Notes under the pieces: generated by a model | Told to the model about the DNA's origin: nothing | Databases searched by the model: none | What the model saw: the letters and a program-made list of their open reading frames with translations, nothing else | Shown here: piece by piece, positions 42,710 through 51,392 of the stretch | How the letters are laid out: each line of letters starts with the position of its first letter | Numbering within the stretch: the stretch's first letter is position 1 | Assembly (NCBI RefSeq): GCF_020711255.1 | Contig: NZ_JAJFAW010000003.1 | Span: 62,001 to 126,000 of the forward strand | DNA from: Hymenobacter plasmatis | GTDB taxonomy: Bacteria; Bacteroidota; Bacteroidia; Cytophagales; Hymenobacteraceae | Direction of reading: 5' to 3' | Length of the DNA stretch: 64,000 nt | Made by a program: the position numbers and the translations under genes

Positions 42710-45190
42710 ATGCGCGGTCTCGTCCTGCCCCTGTTCATTTCAGCTGCTCTTTTACCTGCGGTTGGCATCCCGCAGGTGAGCGCGCAAGTAGTTCCGAGCG
42801 CGCAGCGGCAGGTAGTTACCGGAACCGTAACGGGCCGGGTGCAGCTCGCCGATGGCCAGGACGCCGACCACGTGGCGGTGCGGGTGAAGGGCACGAACCG
42901 CGGCACCAGCCCGGTGGCCGACGGCAGCTTCCGCCTCGATGCCCCGGTGGGCTGGCAAACCCTCACCATCAGCTGCTTGGGCTGTGCCGCGCAGGAAGTG
43001 ATGGTAGAAGTGAAAGCCAACGAAGTAGCCGTGGTGCCCCCCGTGAACCTGACGCAGGACAACAAGGAGTTGGACGAAGTGACCGTGACGGCCACCCGCT
43101 CCTTCAACGAGCGGCCCAGCAGCATCGGCAAGCTGCCGGTGCGGCCCATCGACCTGCCCCAGAGCGTGACCACCGTGGGCCGGCAGGTGCTGGAGCAGCA
43201 GCAGGCCCTGCGCCTGAGCGACGTGCTCACCAACGTGAGCGGCGTGTACGTGATGGGCGCCACCGGCGGCACCCAGGAAGAAATTGCCAGCCGCGGCTTT
43301 GCCTACACCAGCGCCAATACCTTCAAAAACGGCGTGCGCTTCAACAACGGCGTGATGCCCGAGGTAAGCTCGCTCGAGCGCATGGAAGTGCTGAAAGGCA
43401 GCGCGGCCATCCTGTACGGCAACGTGGCCGCGGGCGGCGTGCTCAACATCGTTACCAAAAAGCCGCAGTTTGAGCGAGGCGGCTCGGTGGGCTTGCGCGT
43501 GGGAAGCTTTGGCTTTGTGAAGCCCATGTTTGATGTGTACGGCGCGGTGGGCCAGAGCAACAAGGTAGCGTTTCGGCTGAATGGCACCTATGAGCAAGCC
43601 AACAGCTTCCGCGACGTAGTGCAGTCGGACCGCGTGTACGTAAATCCCTCGCTGTTATTCCGCCTCAGCCCCAAAACCAACCTCGTGCTGGAAGGCGACT
43701 ACCTGCGCGACAACCGCACGCCCGACTTCGGTATCGGCGCCATTGATTACCAGATTCAGGAGTCGCGCACCCGCTTCCTGAACACCCCCGACGCCCGCAA
43801 CACCACCCAGCAAATTAGCGCCACCGCCACGCTCACCAGCCGCCTCAGCGACATCTGGCAGGTGCGGGCCGTGGGCGGCTTCCAGCGCTACGACAACCAA
43901 CTGCGCAGCGCCACCCGCCCCAATACCTTCGCGGCCGTCTCATCCCAATCGGCCCGCTACGGCGACCTGGGCCGCAGCCTGCAGCGCACCGCCACCACCG
44001 AAAATTACTTCGTAGCTCAACTTGACCTCACGGGAACCTTCAACACCGGGGCCGTGGGCCACACCCTGCTGCTGGGCGCCGACGCCGACCAGTACAACAC
44101 CAATGCCCTGATGTACATCAGCCAGCCGTTCGATTCCATCAACATCTTCGACCGCGCCAAGGCCCTGCGCCGGCCCGCCAAGGCCGTGAGCGGCTACGAT
44201 GCCCTGCGCTACAACACCCGCACACTGGGCAACACCCGCCGCGCCGGCTTCTACGTGCAGGACCTCATCAGCATCGTGGATAAGGTAAAGCTGCTGGCCG
44301 GCGTGCGCTGGAGCTACCAGGAAACGCCGAGCGACGTGTACACCTACCCCGGCCTCGATGCCAAAACCGCCGATGTGAAAGTGACCGAAAGCCGCCGGTT
44401 CGACAGCGCGTTTTCGCCGCGCCTGGGCCTGGTGTATCAGCCCATCAAGACCTCGGCGGTGTTTGCCTCTTACTCCAACTCCTTCACGCCGAACACGGGC
44501 GTGGACGTGAGCGGCCAGGCCCTGCCGCCGTCGCTGATTGACCAGTACGAGGTGGGTGTTAAGAATGACTTGTTCCGCGGGGCGCTGTCGGCCAATGTCA
44601 CGGCCTACCGCATCGTGAACAACAACCAGGCCCAGGCCATCCTGCCCGCCACCGCCAACAATGCCCAGGAGCTGGCCGGCCAGGTCACCAGCAAAGGCGT
44701 GGAGGTAGACGTGCAAAGCAAGCCGGTACGGGGCTGGTCGATTATCACGGGCTACAGCTACAACTACACCGCCTACACCCGCAGCACGCTCTACGCCGAA
44801 GGCAGCCGCCTGCGCTACAACCCCGCCCATACCGCTAACGCAAGCGTGTTCTACAACTTCGGCCAGAACCCGGCTACCAGCGGTTTTCTGAAAGGCCTGA
44901 GCGCGGGAGTGACCAGCTACTACGTGGGCGACCGGCTGGCCGGCCGCAACCCACGCCTGCTGAACCCGGCCACCGGCCAGCCCTTTCCCAACGGCGACGT
45001 GAACAAGTACATCGCCGTGCCCAACTACCTGCTGTTTGATGCCTCGGTGGGCTACGCGTACCGCAACTTCCAGCTCCGCCTGAAAATGGCCAATATCCTC
45101 GATGAGTTGAGCTACAACCTACACGACGACAACAGCGTGAACCCCATCGCGCCGCGCAACTTCTCAGCCACCCTCAGCTACAAGCTGTAG
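42710..45190 (+). CDS. TonB-dependent siderophore receptor
   Basis: An 826-residue outer-membrane receptor. The signal peptide is followed by a carboxypeptidase-regulatory-like domain (about 35-115), a plug (about 120-270; TVTATRSFNERPSSIGKLPV, DLPQSVTTVGRQVLE, MEVLKGSAAILYGNVAAGGV) and a 22-strand-type barrel ending FSATLSYKL. The plug wording is that of FhuA/FoxA-type ferric-siderophore receptors. The promoter carries two matching palindromes, consistent with metal-responsive repression. The PepSY protein gene 44 bp downstream completes an iron-uptake operon. Confidence 0.93.
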   Translation: MRGLVLPLFISAALLPAVGIPQVSAQVVPSAQRQVVTGTVTGRVQLADGQDADHVAVRVKGTNRGTSPVADGSFRLDAPVGWQTLTISCLGCAAQEVMVEVKANEVAVVPPVNLTQDNKELDEVTVTATRSFNERPSSIGKLPVRPIDLPQSVTTVGRQVLEQQQALRLSDVLTNVSGVYVMGATGGTQEEIASRGFAYTSANTFKNGVRFNNGVMPEVSSLERMEVLKGSAAILYGNVAAGGVLNIVTKKPQFERGGSVGLRVGSFGFVKPMFDVYGAVGQSNKVAFRLNGTYEQANSFRDVVQSDRVYVNPSLLFRLSPKTNLVLEGDYLRDNRTPDFGIGAIDYQIQESRTRFLNTPDARNTTQQISATATLTSRLSDIWQVRAVGGFQRYDNQLRSATRPNTFAAVSSQSARYGDLGRSLQRTATTENYFVAQLDLTGTFNTGAVGHTLLLGADADQYNTNALMYISQPFDSINIFDRAKALRRPAKAVSGYDALRYNTRTLGNTRRAGFYVQDLISIVDKVKLLAGVRWSYQETPSDVYTYPGLDAKTADVKVTESRRFDSAFSPRLGLVYQPIKTSAVFASYSNSFTPNTGVDVSGQALPPSLIDQYEVGVKNDLFRGALSANVTAYRIVNNNQAQAILPATANNAQELAGQVTSKGVEVDVQSKPVRGWSIITGYSYNYTAYTRSTLYAEGSRLRYNPAHTANASVFYNFGQNPATSGFLKGLSAGVTSYYVGDRLAGRNPRLLNPATGQPFPNGDVNKYIAVPNYLLFDASVGYAYRNFQLRLKMANILDELSYNLHDDNSVNPIAPRNFSATLSYKL

Positions 45191-45234
45191 CCCCGGCTAC
45201 CCGCTCTATCTCCGCCGAAAATCTGCAAAATCTC

Positions 45235-46434
45235 ATGAGTCCCGCCAAGTCCCTGATTCGGAATATCCACTTGTACCTGGGCTTGGTTTCGGGGCTGGTT
45301 ATCGTGTTCGTTTGCCTCACCGGCAGCATCCTCGCTTTCGAAAAAGAGATAGAGCAGGCCTGGCACCCGGAGCGCTACTTCGTGGCGCCCTCCACCACGG
45401 CCGCGCTGCCGCTGGCCCGATTGGTGGAAGCCGTGGGTGCTTATAAGCCGAAGGCAAAAATTTCGGGCGTGAAAGTGTATGCCGACCCCACGCGCACCGT
45501 GGAAATCAGCCTGGCCGGTGGGCCCGAAAAAGGTGGCAAGGGCAAGGCGGGCCAAGAAGCCGGCTCAACTGGCCCGGCCAAAGGCAAGGGCAAAGGCGAT
45601 GGGGGAGGCCCGCGCCTGTACGTGAACCCCTACACCGCAGCCGTAACGGGGGAAATGAACCCGCGCGACACGTTCTTTCATACCATAGAGCAGCTGCACC
45701 GCGGCCTGGTAGCCGGCAAAGTCGGGAAGCTGGTGATGGGCGTGAGTGCGTCGATTTTCCTATTCATTCTGGGCACCGGCCTGGTACTGTGGTGGCCCGC
45801 CATGCGCAAGGCCATGTCCCAGCGCCTGCAAGTGAAGTGGGGCAGCAGCTGGAAGCGGCTCAACCACGATTTCCACATCGTGCTGGGCTTTTATGCGTCC
45901 CTTTTCCTCTTCGTGATGGCCCTCACCGGCGTGGGTATGTCCTTTGACTGGGTGGGCCAGGGCATCAACCAGCTAACCCACTCGCCCCTGAAGCGGTCCG
46001 AGCCGCCAGTCTCGGCCGCGCCGGGCGCCGGTGTTGCCCCTTTCGCTCCCGATGCCGTCTTGGCCCTGGCCCGCCAGCAGGCCCCCGATGCCGAGTCGTA
46101 CGCGCTTCAGCTGCCCAAAGAACCTACGGGTAGCATTCGGGTGTCCATGCTGCGCCCCGGCGCCTTGACCGAGAACGCGACCGACGAAGTGTTCCTCGAC
46201 CAGTATTCGGGACAGGTTATCAGCGGGCAAACCTATGCGCAGCGCCCGGTGGGTCAGCGCATTCGCGGCCTGTTCAAGCCCGTGCATACCGGCGCCATCT
46301 TTGGCTGGCCCACAAAGTTGCTGGCGCTGACCATGGGCCTGCTGGGCGCCACGTTCCCCATCACGGGCACCATCATGTGGCTCAACCGGCTGCGCAAAAA
46401 CCGCAAAAAACACGCTCGGCTACAGGCCGTGTAA
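45235..46434 (+). CDS. PepSY-associated TM-helix protein
   Basis: A 399-residue inner-membrane protein with four membrane helices (about 12-35, 165-190, 215-240 and 355-380) and PepSY domains between them. Homologues beside siderophore receptors are thought to reduce ferric siderophores in the periplasm. His residues near the helices (IHLYLGLVSG, HTIEQLHRGL, NHDFHIVLGFY, FKPVHTGAIFG) are candidate haem ligands. A Lys/Gly-rich stretch at about 95-126 looks like an inserted flexible linker. It is cotranscribed with the upstream receptor by position. Confidence 0.9.
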   Translation: MSPAKSLIRNIHLYLGLVSGLVIVFVCLTGSILAFEKEIEQAWHPERYFVAPSTTAALPLARLVEAVGAYKPKAKISGVKVYADPTRTVEISLAGGPEKGGKGKAGQEAGSTGPAKGKGKGDGGGPRLYVNPYTAAVTGEMNPRDTFFHTIEQLHRGLVAGKVGKLVMGVSASIFLFILGTGLVLWWPAMRKAMSQRLQVKWGSSWKRLNHDFHIVLGFYASLFLFVMALTGVGMSFDWVGQGINQLTHSPLKRSEPPVSAAPGAGVAPFAPDAVLALARQQAPDAESYALQLPKEPTGSIRVSMLRPGALTENATDEVFLDQYSGQVISGQTYAQRPVGQRIRGLFKPVHTGAIFGWPTKLLALTMGLLGATFPITGTIMWLNRLRKNRKKHARLQAV

Positions 46435-46455
46435 AGTTGAGCTGACTGCAGTGGG

Positions 46456-47226
46456 CTACGCGAATGTATCCCAGCCCAACTTGAGAATAAAGGCGCTCAC
46501 CACACCCAAAAACAGCACCCGCACGAAGCCGGTGCCGTGCCGCTGGGCCATGCGTGCACCCAGCGTGGAACCCAGCATATTGCAGGCCGCCATGGGCAGG
46601 GCTACCTTGTATAGCACCTGCCCGGTAGTGGCGAAGTAAAACAGGCTGGCCACGTTAGTAGCCACGTTCACCAGCTTGGCCGAGGCCGAGGCCGCAATAA
46701 AGTCGTAGCCGAACAGACCCACGAAGGCAAACAGGAGCAAGCTACCTGTGCCCGGCCCAAAAAAGCCGTCGTAGAAACCAATCGAGGCGCCCAGCACCAC
46801 GCCAATCAGCACTTCGCGGTAGCCGCTTAGCCGGGGCGCGTGCAGGCTGCCAAAATCCTTGCGCCAGAAGGTGTAAATGGCCATTACCACCAGCAGGCCC
46901 ATCACCAGCGGCCGCACGGCTTCCTTGTGCAAGTGGCTCACCGCCCGCGAGCCCAGCAGCGCAAACCCGCCCGCCACCAGCGCCGTGAGGGCCACCGTGC
47001 GCCAGCGAATCTCCAGCTTCTCGGGCCCGCTCAGGTAGCGGCGCAGCGCGGCCACTGTGCCCGATAGGCTCGATACCTTGCCCGTGCCAAATACGGTAGG
47101 CACCGGCACGCCCGGCAGCAGCAGCAGCATGGCCGGCAGCTGAATCAGGCCGCCCCCGCCCACAATGGAATCAATAAACCCCGCCAGAAAAGCGAACAGG
47201 CACAGCAGCAGTAAGGTAACGGTCAT
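46456..47226 (-). CDS. TSUP-family (TauE/SafE) membrane transporter
   Basis: A 256-residue protein with about eight membrane segments and the family motif FAFLAGFIDSIVGGGGLIQLP at the N-terminus. SIGFYDGFFGPGTGSLL marks the second half. These proteins export sulfite, sulfoacetate or related anions; the substrate here is unknown. MTVTLLLL is chosen as start. The extra upstream codons of the open frame are translated repeat sequence (family D). Confidence 0.92.
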   Translation of the reverse strand: MTVTLLLLCLFAFLAGFIDSIVGGGGLIQLPAMLLLLPGVPVPTVFGTGKVSSLSGTVAALRRYLSGPEKLEIRWRTVALTALVAGGFALLGSRAVSHLHKEAVRPLVMGLLVVMAIYTFWRKDFGSLHAPRLSGYREVLIGVVLGASIGFYDGFFGPGTGSLLLFAFVGLFGYDFIAASASAKLVNVATNVASLFYFATTGQVLYKVALPMAACNMLGSTLGARMAQRHGTGFVRVLFLGVVSAFILKLGWDTFA

Positions 47227-47230
47227 TAAT

Positions 47231-47313
47231 AATGAAGAATGAGGAATGAAGAATGAGGAATGAGGAATTGCTCGTTGAGCTAATTCTACATTCCTCATTC
47301 TTCATTCCTCATT
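47231..47313. repeat. Inverted AT-rich repeat upstream of the TSUP gene (family D)
   Basis: Tandem AATGAGGAATGAAGAATGAG units on the left return as CTCATTCTTCATTCCTCATT on the right, around a ~20-bp centre containing TTGAGCTAATT. It fills the gap between the TSUP start and the dnaB stop. Confidence 0.85.
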
Positions 47314-47320
47314 TGAAATT

Positions 47321-48931
47321 TTAAAACGGCGGGTCTTCGTGCTTGTTCATGTTCCCTTTCGGGAAGGGCACCGGCGACTCGTTGATTTTTGAGCCCAGGC
47401 GAATGGTATTCGGCGCGAAGCTGCTGGGCTCGCTGTCGAAATTGCTGGCGGGCAGGCCCATAGGCTGGTAGCCGCTGGTGTCGAAGCCGCCCACGCCGTC
47501 GAGGTCGGCGAACTTGGTGTATTTGCCGATGAACTTGAGCTGTACGGTTTCGAGGGAGCCGTTTCGGTGCTTGGCAATGATGACCTCGCCCACGCCCTGC
47601 GTCGAGTTGCCTTCGGCATCCTGGTCGAGGCCGTAGTACTCGGGGCGGTACAGGAAGATTACCATGTCGGCGTCCTGCTCGATGGAGCCGGATTCGCGAA
47701 GGTCACTCAGCTGGGGCTTCTTGTCGCCGCCGCGGGTTTCTACCGAGCGCGAGAGCTGCGACAGCGCCAGCACGGGCACGTTCAGCTCCTTGGCAATGCC
47801 CTTGAGGGCCCGCGAGATGCTGGCAATCTCCTGTTCGCGGTTGCCGCCGCGGCCGTCGGTGTTACCGCTCATCAGCTGCAGGTAGTCGACGATAATCATC
47901 TGCACATCCTTCTGCGAGCGCAGGCGGCGGCACTTAGTGCGCAGCTCTCGGATGCTCAGGCCCGGCGTGTCGTCGATGTAAATCGGGGCAGCCGAAAGGG
48001 CCGTGATTTTGTGGTTGAGCTGCTGCCACTCGTGGTCGGCGAGGCTGCCTTTCTTGATTTTCTCGGAGTCCAACTCCGCCTCGGCCGAAATCAGACGATT
48101 GACGAGCTGCAGCGAGGACATTTCCAGCGAGAAAATGGCCACGGCTTTTTTGAAGTCTACGGCCGCGTTGCGCATGGCCGAGACCACGAAGGCCGTTTTA
48201 CCCATACCCGGGCGAGCGGCGATAATCACCAAGTCAGAAGGCTGCCAGCCGCTCGTGACGCGGTCCAGGGCGGTGAAGCCGGTGGGCACGCCCGTCAGAC
48301 CGTCGCTCTGATTCTTCTTTTCTTCGAGCTCTTTGATGGCCTTGCCCATCAGGCTGCGCATGTCGTCGAAGTTCTTGCGGATGTTCGACTCCGATACCTC
48401 AAACAGCGCCGATTCGGTGTCGTCGAGCAGCTTGAACACGTCGGTGGTATCCTCGAAGGCATCCTTCTGAATCTCACTCGAAATCCGAATCAGCTCGCGC
48501 TTGATGGCCGTTTCGGTGATTATACGGGCGTGGTATTCCACGTTGGCCGCCGAGTTCACTTTCAGCGTGAGGTTGGCCACGTAGAACGGGCCGCCGCAGG
48601 CTTCGAGCTCGCCCATTTCGCGCAGCTCGTGCACTACGGTGAGCTGGTCGATGGGCTCGGATTTGTCAAATAGCCGAATAACGGCGCGGTAGATGCGCTG
48701 GTGCGAGTCCTTGTAAAAGCTCTCGGGCTTGAGCAGGTCGATAACCGACGTGAGGGCGTCTTTTTCCAGCATCAGGGCGCCGAGCACGGCCATTTCCAGC
48801 TCTGGCGCCTGGGGTGGCAGCTTGCCGGCGGCGCCGGTATTTATGGGGACCACTGCGCCGCCCCGTGTGCTCCAGGCCGCTTTGGCTCGGGCAGCGGATT
48901 GTTTCAGGCGGTCGTCCATCTGGTCTTGCAT
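47321..48931 (-). CDS. dnaB: Replicative DNA helicase
   Basis: A 536-residue protein. The DnaB N-terminal domain (about 40-145; PPQAPELEMAVLGALMLEKD) and linker lead to the RecA-like helicase domain with Walker A ARPGMGKT (239-246), Walker B VQMIIVDYLQLMSG and the DnaB motif LSQLSRSVETR. It unwinds DNA ahead of the replication fork as a hexamer. No intein is present. The C-terminal tail after about residue 470 is longer than in E. coli, as is common in Bacteroidota. A -7 element lies at 49007-49014. Confidence 0.97.
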   Translation of the reverse strand: MQDQMDDRLKQSAARAKAAWSTRGGAVVPINTGAAGKLPPQAPELEMAVLGALMLEKDALTSVIDLLKPESFYKDSHQRIYRAVIRLFDKSEPIDQLTVVHELREMGELEACGGPFYVANLTLKVNSAANVEYHARIITETAIKRELIRISSEIQKDAFEDTTDVFKLLDDTESALFEVSESNIRKNFDDMRSLMGKAIKELEEKKNQSDGLTGVPTGFTALDRVTSGWQPSDLVIIAARPGMGKTAFVVSAMRNAAVDFKKAVAIFSLEMSSLQLVNRLISAEAELDSEKIKKGSLADHEWQQLNHKITALSAAPIYIDDTPGLSIRELRTKCRRLRSQKDVQMIIVDYLQLMSGNTDGRGGNREQEIASISRALKGIAKELNVPVLALSQLSRSVETRGGDKKPQLSDLRESGSIEQDADMVIFLYRPEYYGLDQDAEGNSTQGVGEVIIAKHRNGSLETVQLKFIGKYTKFADLDGVGGFDTSGYQPMGLPASNFDSEPSSFAPNTIRLGSKINESPVPFPKGNMNKHEDPPF

Positions 48932-49006
48932 AGAATAAATAGTAGGGGATAGGGCAGCAAAGAGAAATTGAGCGGGCAGCCGAATCGAAGCTGCACGCTA
49001 GCTACA

Positions 49007-49014
49007 CAAAGCTA
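49007..49014 (-). promoter_or_regulatory. -7 element (TAgcTTTG) of dnaB
   Basis: Exact TAnnTTTG match 75 bp upstream of the dnaB ATG. Confidence 0.55.
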
Positions 49015-49123
49015 ACCCCTGAGCCGGGGAAAAGATAGAATGGTGAAGTCGATTCTTTTGGCTATGGAATGCCCCGGTAGCGTTGAGGTTGTACTTTCGC
49101 AGTCCTTTCCTCAGGGTACAAGT

Positions 49124-49197
49124 GTTGGGTGTCAGTTGTCGGTTGCTGCATCAATAATCAACGGGAAGCGGACAACTGACACCCATCAACTGACAAC
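49124..49197. repeat. Inverted repeat in the mpl 5' region (family E)
   Basis: TTGGGTGTCAGTTGTC near 49125 returns as GACAACTGACACCCA near 49170, followed by a second partial unit CAACTGACAAC. The repeat is in frame with mpl, so it could be read as an N-terminal extension, but is more likely leader DNA. Confidence 0.75.
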
Positions 49198-49207
49198 CAC
49201 CCAAGCA

Positions 49208-50599
49208 TTGGAACCAGAAACGAGAAACGAGCGCCCCGAAAAGATTCACTTGATTGCGGTGGGTGGCAGCATCATGCACAATCTGGCGCTGGCCCTGCAC
49301 CGGCGCGGCGCCCAGGTAACGGGTTCCGACGACGAAATATTTGAGCCCGCCAAGAGTCGCCTCGCCGCGGCCGGCCTGCTGCCCGCCCAGGAAGGCTGGG
49401 ACGCCGCCAGCATCACCCCCGACCTCGACGCCGTGATTGTGGGCATGCACGCCCGCCCCGACAACCCCGAACTGCTCCAAGCCCAGGCCTTGGGCCTAAA
49501 AATCTACTCTTTCCCCGAGTACATCTACGAAGCCAGCCGCGACAAGCAGCGCATCGTCATCGGCGGCTCGCACGGCAAAACCAGCATCACGGCCTGCATC
49601 CTGCACGTGCTGCGCTACCACGGCCGCAAGTTCGACTACGCCGTGGGGGCCCAGCTGGCCGGGTTCGATTTGATGGTGCAGCTCACCGACGACGCGCCCA
49701 TCATCATCATCGAAGGCGACGAATACCTCTCGTCGCCAGTTGACCGCCGGCCCAAGTTCCACCTCTATCAGCACCACATTGGCGTGATTTCGGGCATCAG
49801 CTGGGACCACATCAACGTGTTTCCGACCGAGGAAAACTACCGCGAGCAGTTCCGCATTTTCGCCGACATGACGCCCAAAGCCGGCGTGCTCATCTATGAC
49901 AAGGACGACGAGCAAACCCAGCTCATTGCCGTGCCCACCAACCCCGACGTGACCTACATCGGCTACGGGCCGCACGAAAACGTGATTCGGGACGGCCGCA
50001 CGTTTCTGGTTACCAAGAAGGACGAGGAGGTGCCCATTCAGGTGTTTGGCGAGCACAACCTGCGCAATATTTCGGCGGCCAAAGAGGTGTGCAAGCAGCT
50101 GGGCATCAAAGGCAAGGACTTCTTCAAGGCCGTGGCCTCGTTCCCCGGCGCAGCCCGGCGGCTGGAGCTGGTGAAAGAAGGCGCTACCTCAGTAGTTTAC
50201 AAGGACTTTGCTCATGCCCCAAGCAAGCTCAAGGCCACGGCCACGGCCCTGAAAAAGCAGTTTCCGCAGCGGCGGCTGGTGGCGTGCCTGGAGCTGCACA
50301 CCTTCAGCAGCCTCAACCCGGCGTTTTTGCCGCAGTACGCGCATTGCTTCGACGCGCCCGACGTGGCGGTGGTATACTTCAACCCCCACGTGCTGGAGCA
50401 CAAGCGCCTGCCGCCGCTGGCCGCCGCCACGGTGGCCGAGGCCTTCCAGCGCCCCGACATCAAGGTAATTACCGACAGCGCCGAGCTGGCCGCGTTCCTG
50501 CGCGCGCAAAATTGGGCTAACGCCAACCTGCTGCTCATGTCATCCGGCACGTTCGATGGCCTGGACCTTACAGCCCTGGCCTCTGAAATCACGGGCTGA
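49208..50599 (+). CDS. mpl: Mpl-type UDP-N-acetylmuramate:peptide ligase
   Basis: About 463 residues from a TTG start. A Mur-ligase N-terminal Rossmann motif (IHLIAVGGSIMHNLALAL) is followed by the ATP loop IGGSHGKTSITACIL, the central EGDEYLSS and ISWDHINVFPT, and the C-terminal VVYKDFAHAPSKLKAT. It re-attaches recycled tripeptide to UDP-MurNAc in cell-wall recycling. The frame opens at 49040, but the 56 extra codons are translated family E repeat. No ATG is present near the family-typical N-terminus, so the start is uncertain. A possible -7 element TActTTCG is at 49092-49099. Confidence 0.9.
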   Translation: MEPETRNERPEKIHLIAVGGSIMHNLALALHRRGAQVTGSDDEIFEPAKSRLAAAGLLPAQEGWDAASITPDLDAVIVGMHARPDNPELLQAQALGLKIYSFPEYIYEASRDKQRIVIGGSHGKTSITACILHVLRYHGRKFDYAVGAQLAGFDLMVQLTDDAPIIIIEGDEYLSSPVDRRPKFHLYQHHIGVISGISWDHINVFPTEENYREQFRIFADMTPKAGVLIYDKDDEQTQLIAVPTNPDVTYIGYGPHENVIRDGRTFLVTKKDEEVPIQVFGEHNLRNISAAKEVCKQLGIKGKDFFKAVASFPGAARRLELVKEGATSVVYKDFAHAPSKLKATATALKKQFPQRRLVACLELHTFSSLNPAFLPQYAHCFDAPDVAVVYFNPHVLEHKRLPPLAAATVAEAFQRPDIKVITDSAELAAFLRAQNWANANLLLMSSGTFDGLDLTALASEITG

Positions 50600-50663
50600 A
50601 GCTTGCGGGACAGTGCCGCTCAAGTTGAGCTAAAATTGAATGCCCCAAGTCTCTAAAAAGAAA

Positions 50664-50690
50664 AAGCCCGCTTATGCAGCGGGCTTTTTT
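50664..50690. terminator. Bidirectional terminator between mpl and the lipoprotein operon
   Basis: AAGCCCGC-ttatgca-GCGGGCTT flanked by A and T runs. The stop codon of the small minus-strand ORF lies in its loop. Confidence 0.88.
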
Positions 50691-50794
50691 GGTGTTTGTG
50701 GGGTTGGCCGGCGGGGCCGGTTTGTATCCGTGGGGATGAGCAGCGCCAGGGCCGTGAGGGCCGCGCGCAAAAGCCATTTGCCGGTGGTGCTCAT
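50672..50794 (-). CDS. Small membrane peptide translationally coupled to the lipoprotein gene
   Basis: A 40-residue frame beginning MSTTGKWLLRAALTALALL, then a Pro/Arg/Lys-rich tail (RRPTPQTPKKPAA). Its ATG overlaps the TGA of the upstream lipoprotein gene (ATGA), the classic coupling signal, and the frame ends inside the shared terminator. One short hydrophobic helix suggests membrane insertion. No family is recognised. Coupling and terminator placement are the reasons for calling it. Confidence 0.5.
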   Translation of the reverse strand: MSTTGKWLLRAALTALALLIPTDTNRPRRPTPQTPKKPAA

Positions 50795-51348
50795 CGGGCT
50801 GCGAAGAGAGAATTGTTGGTTTCTACCTTGAGGTCGCAGTGGCTGCCAGCCGAGTTTTCGGAACAGGTGGTGCCCACAATGCGGCCATTCTCGAAGTTGA
50901 AAAAGCACGCCGCACAGCCCACGCTGGTAATGGTATAGCGCTCGGCTCCGGGGCGCAGGTAATAAGTATTGTCGCCGCCGCCGGTGAGGGGCAGGGCCAT
51001 GGCCCGGAACATGCCGTTGCGCAGCCCCATGCCAATGAGGTAATAACTGGCGGGGGTATCGGCGTCGGCGGGGGCTTTGCGCACCTGCACTTTGTCGATT
51101 ACGGTGCCGTCGCCAAACTGCTTGATGAAGGCTCGGGCCAGGTCACTCCGCGATGTTTTGTACTCGGCGGTGCTGTCGGTAAAATGCACAATCTGACGGC
51201 TGTCGGGCTTGGCAATGGCCTCGCCTTTTATGCGGTTGGGGCTGCCAAACTCGCTACTCGAAGCAGGCTTGCTCGACTCGCACGACATCATTAAAAACAC
51301 CAGCAGGCTTAACAAGCCCAAGCCAAGCAAACGCGGTAGGAAGCTCAT
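50791..51348 (-). CDS. Hypothetical lipoprotein
   Basis: A 185-residue protein. A hydrophobic N-terminus ends in the lipobox LMMSC, so it is probably lipid-anchored. The mature domain has Asp/Lys-rich helices and a C-terminal Cys cluster (VGCAACFFNF, TTCSENSAGSHC), which may form disulfides. No family is recognised. It is the first gene of a two-gene unit with the 40-residue peptide. Confidence 0.7.
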   Translation of the reverse strand: MSFLPRLLGLGLLSLLVFLMMSCESSKPASSSEFGSPNRIKGEAIAKPDSRQIVHFTDSTAEYKTSRSDLARAFIKQFGDGTVIDKVQVRKAPADADTPASYYLIGMGLRNGMFRAMALPLTGGGDNTYYLRPGAERYTITSVGCAACFFNFENGRIVGTTCSENSAGSHCDLKVETNNSLFAAR

Positions 51349-51392
51349 GGCGCAGAAAAAGGAACAGAGGAAAGAGGAATTACAATATACGA

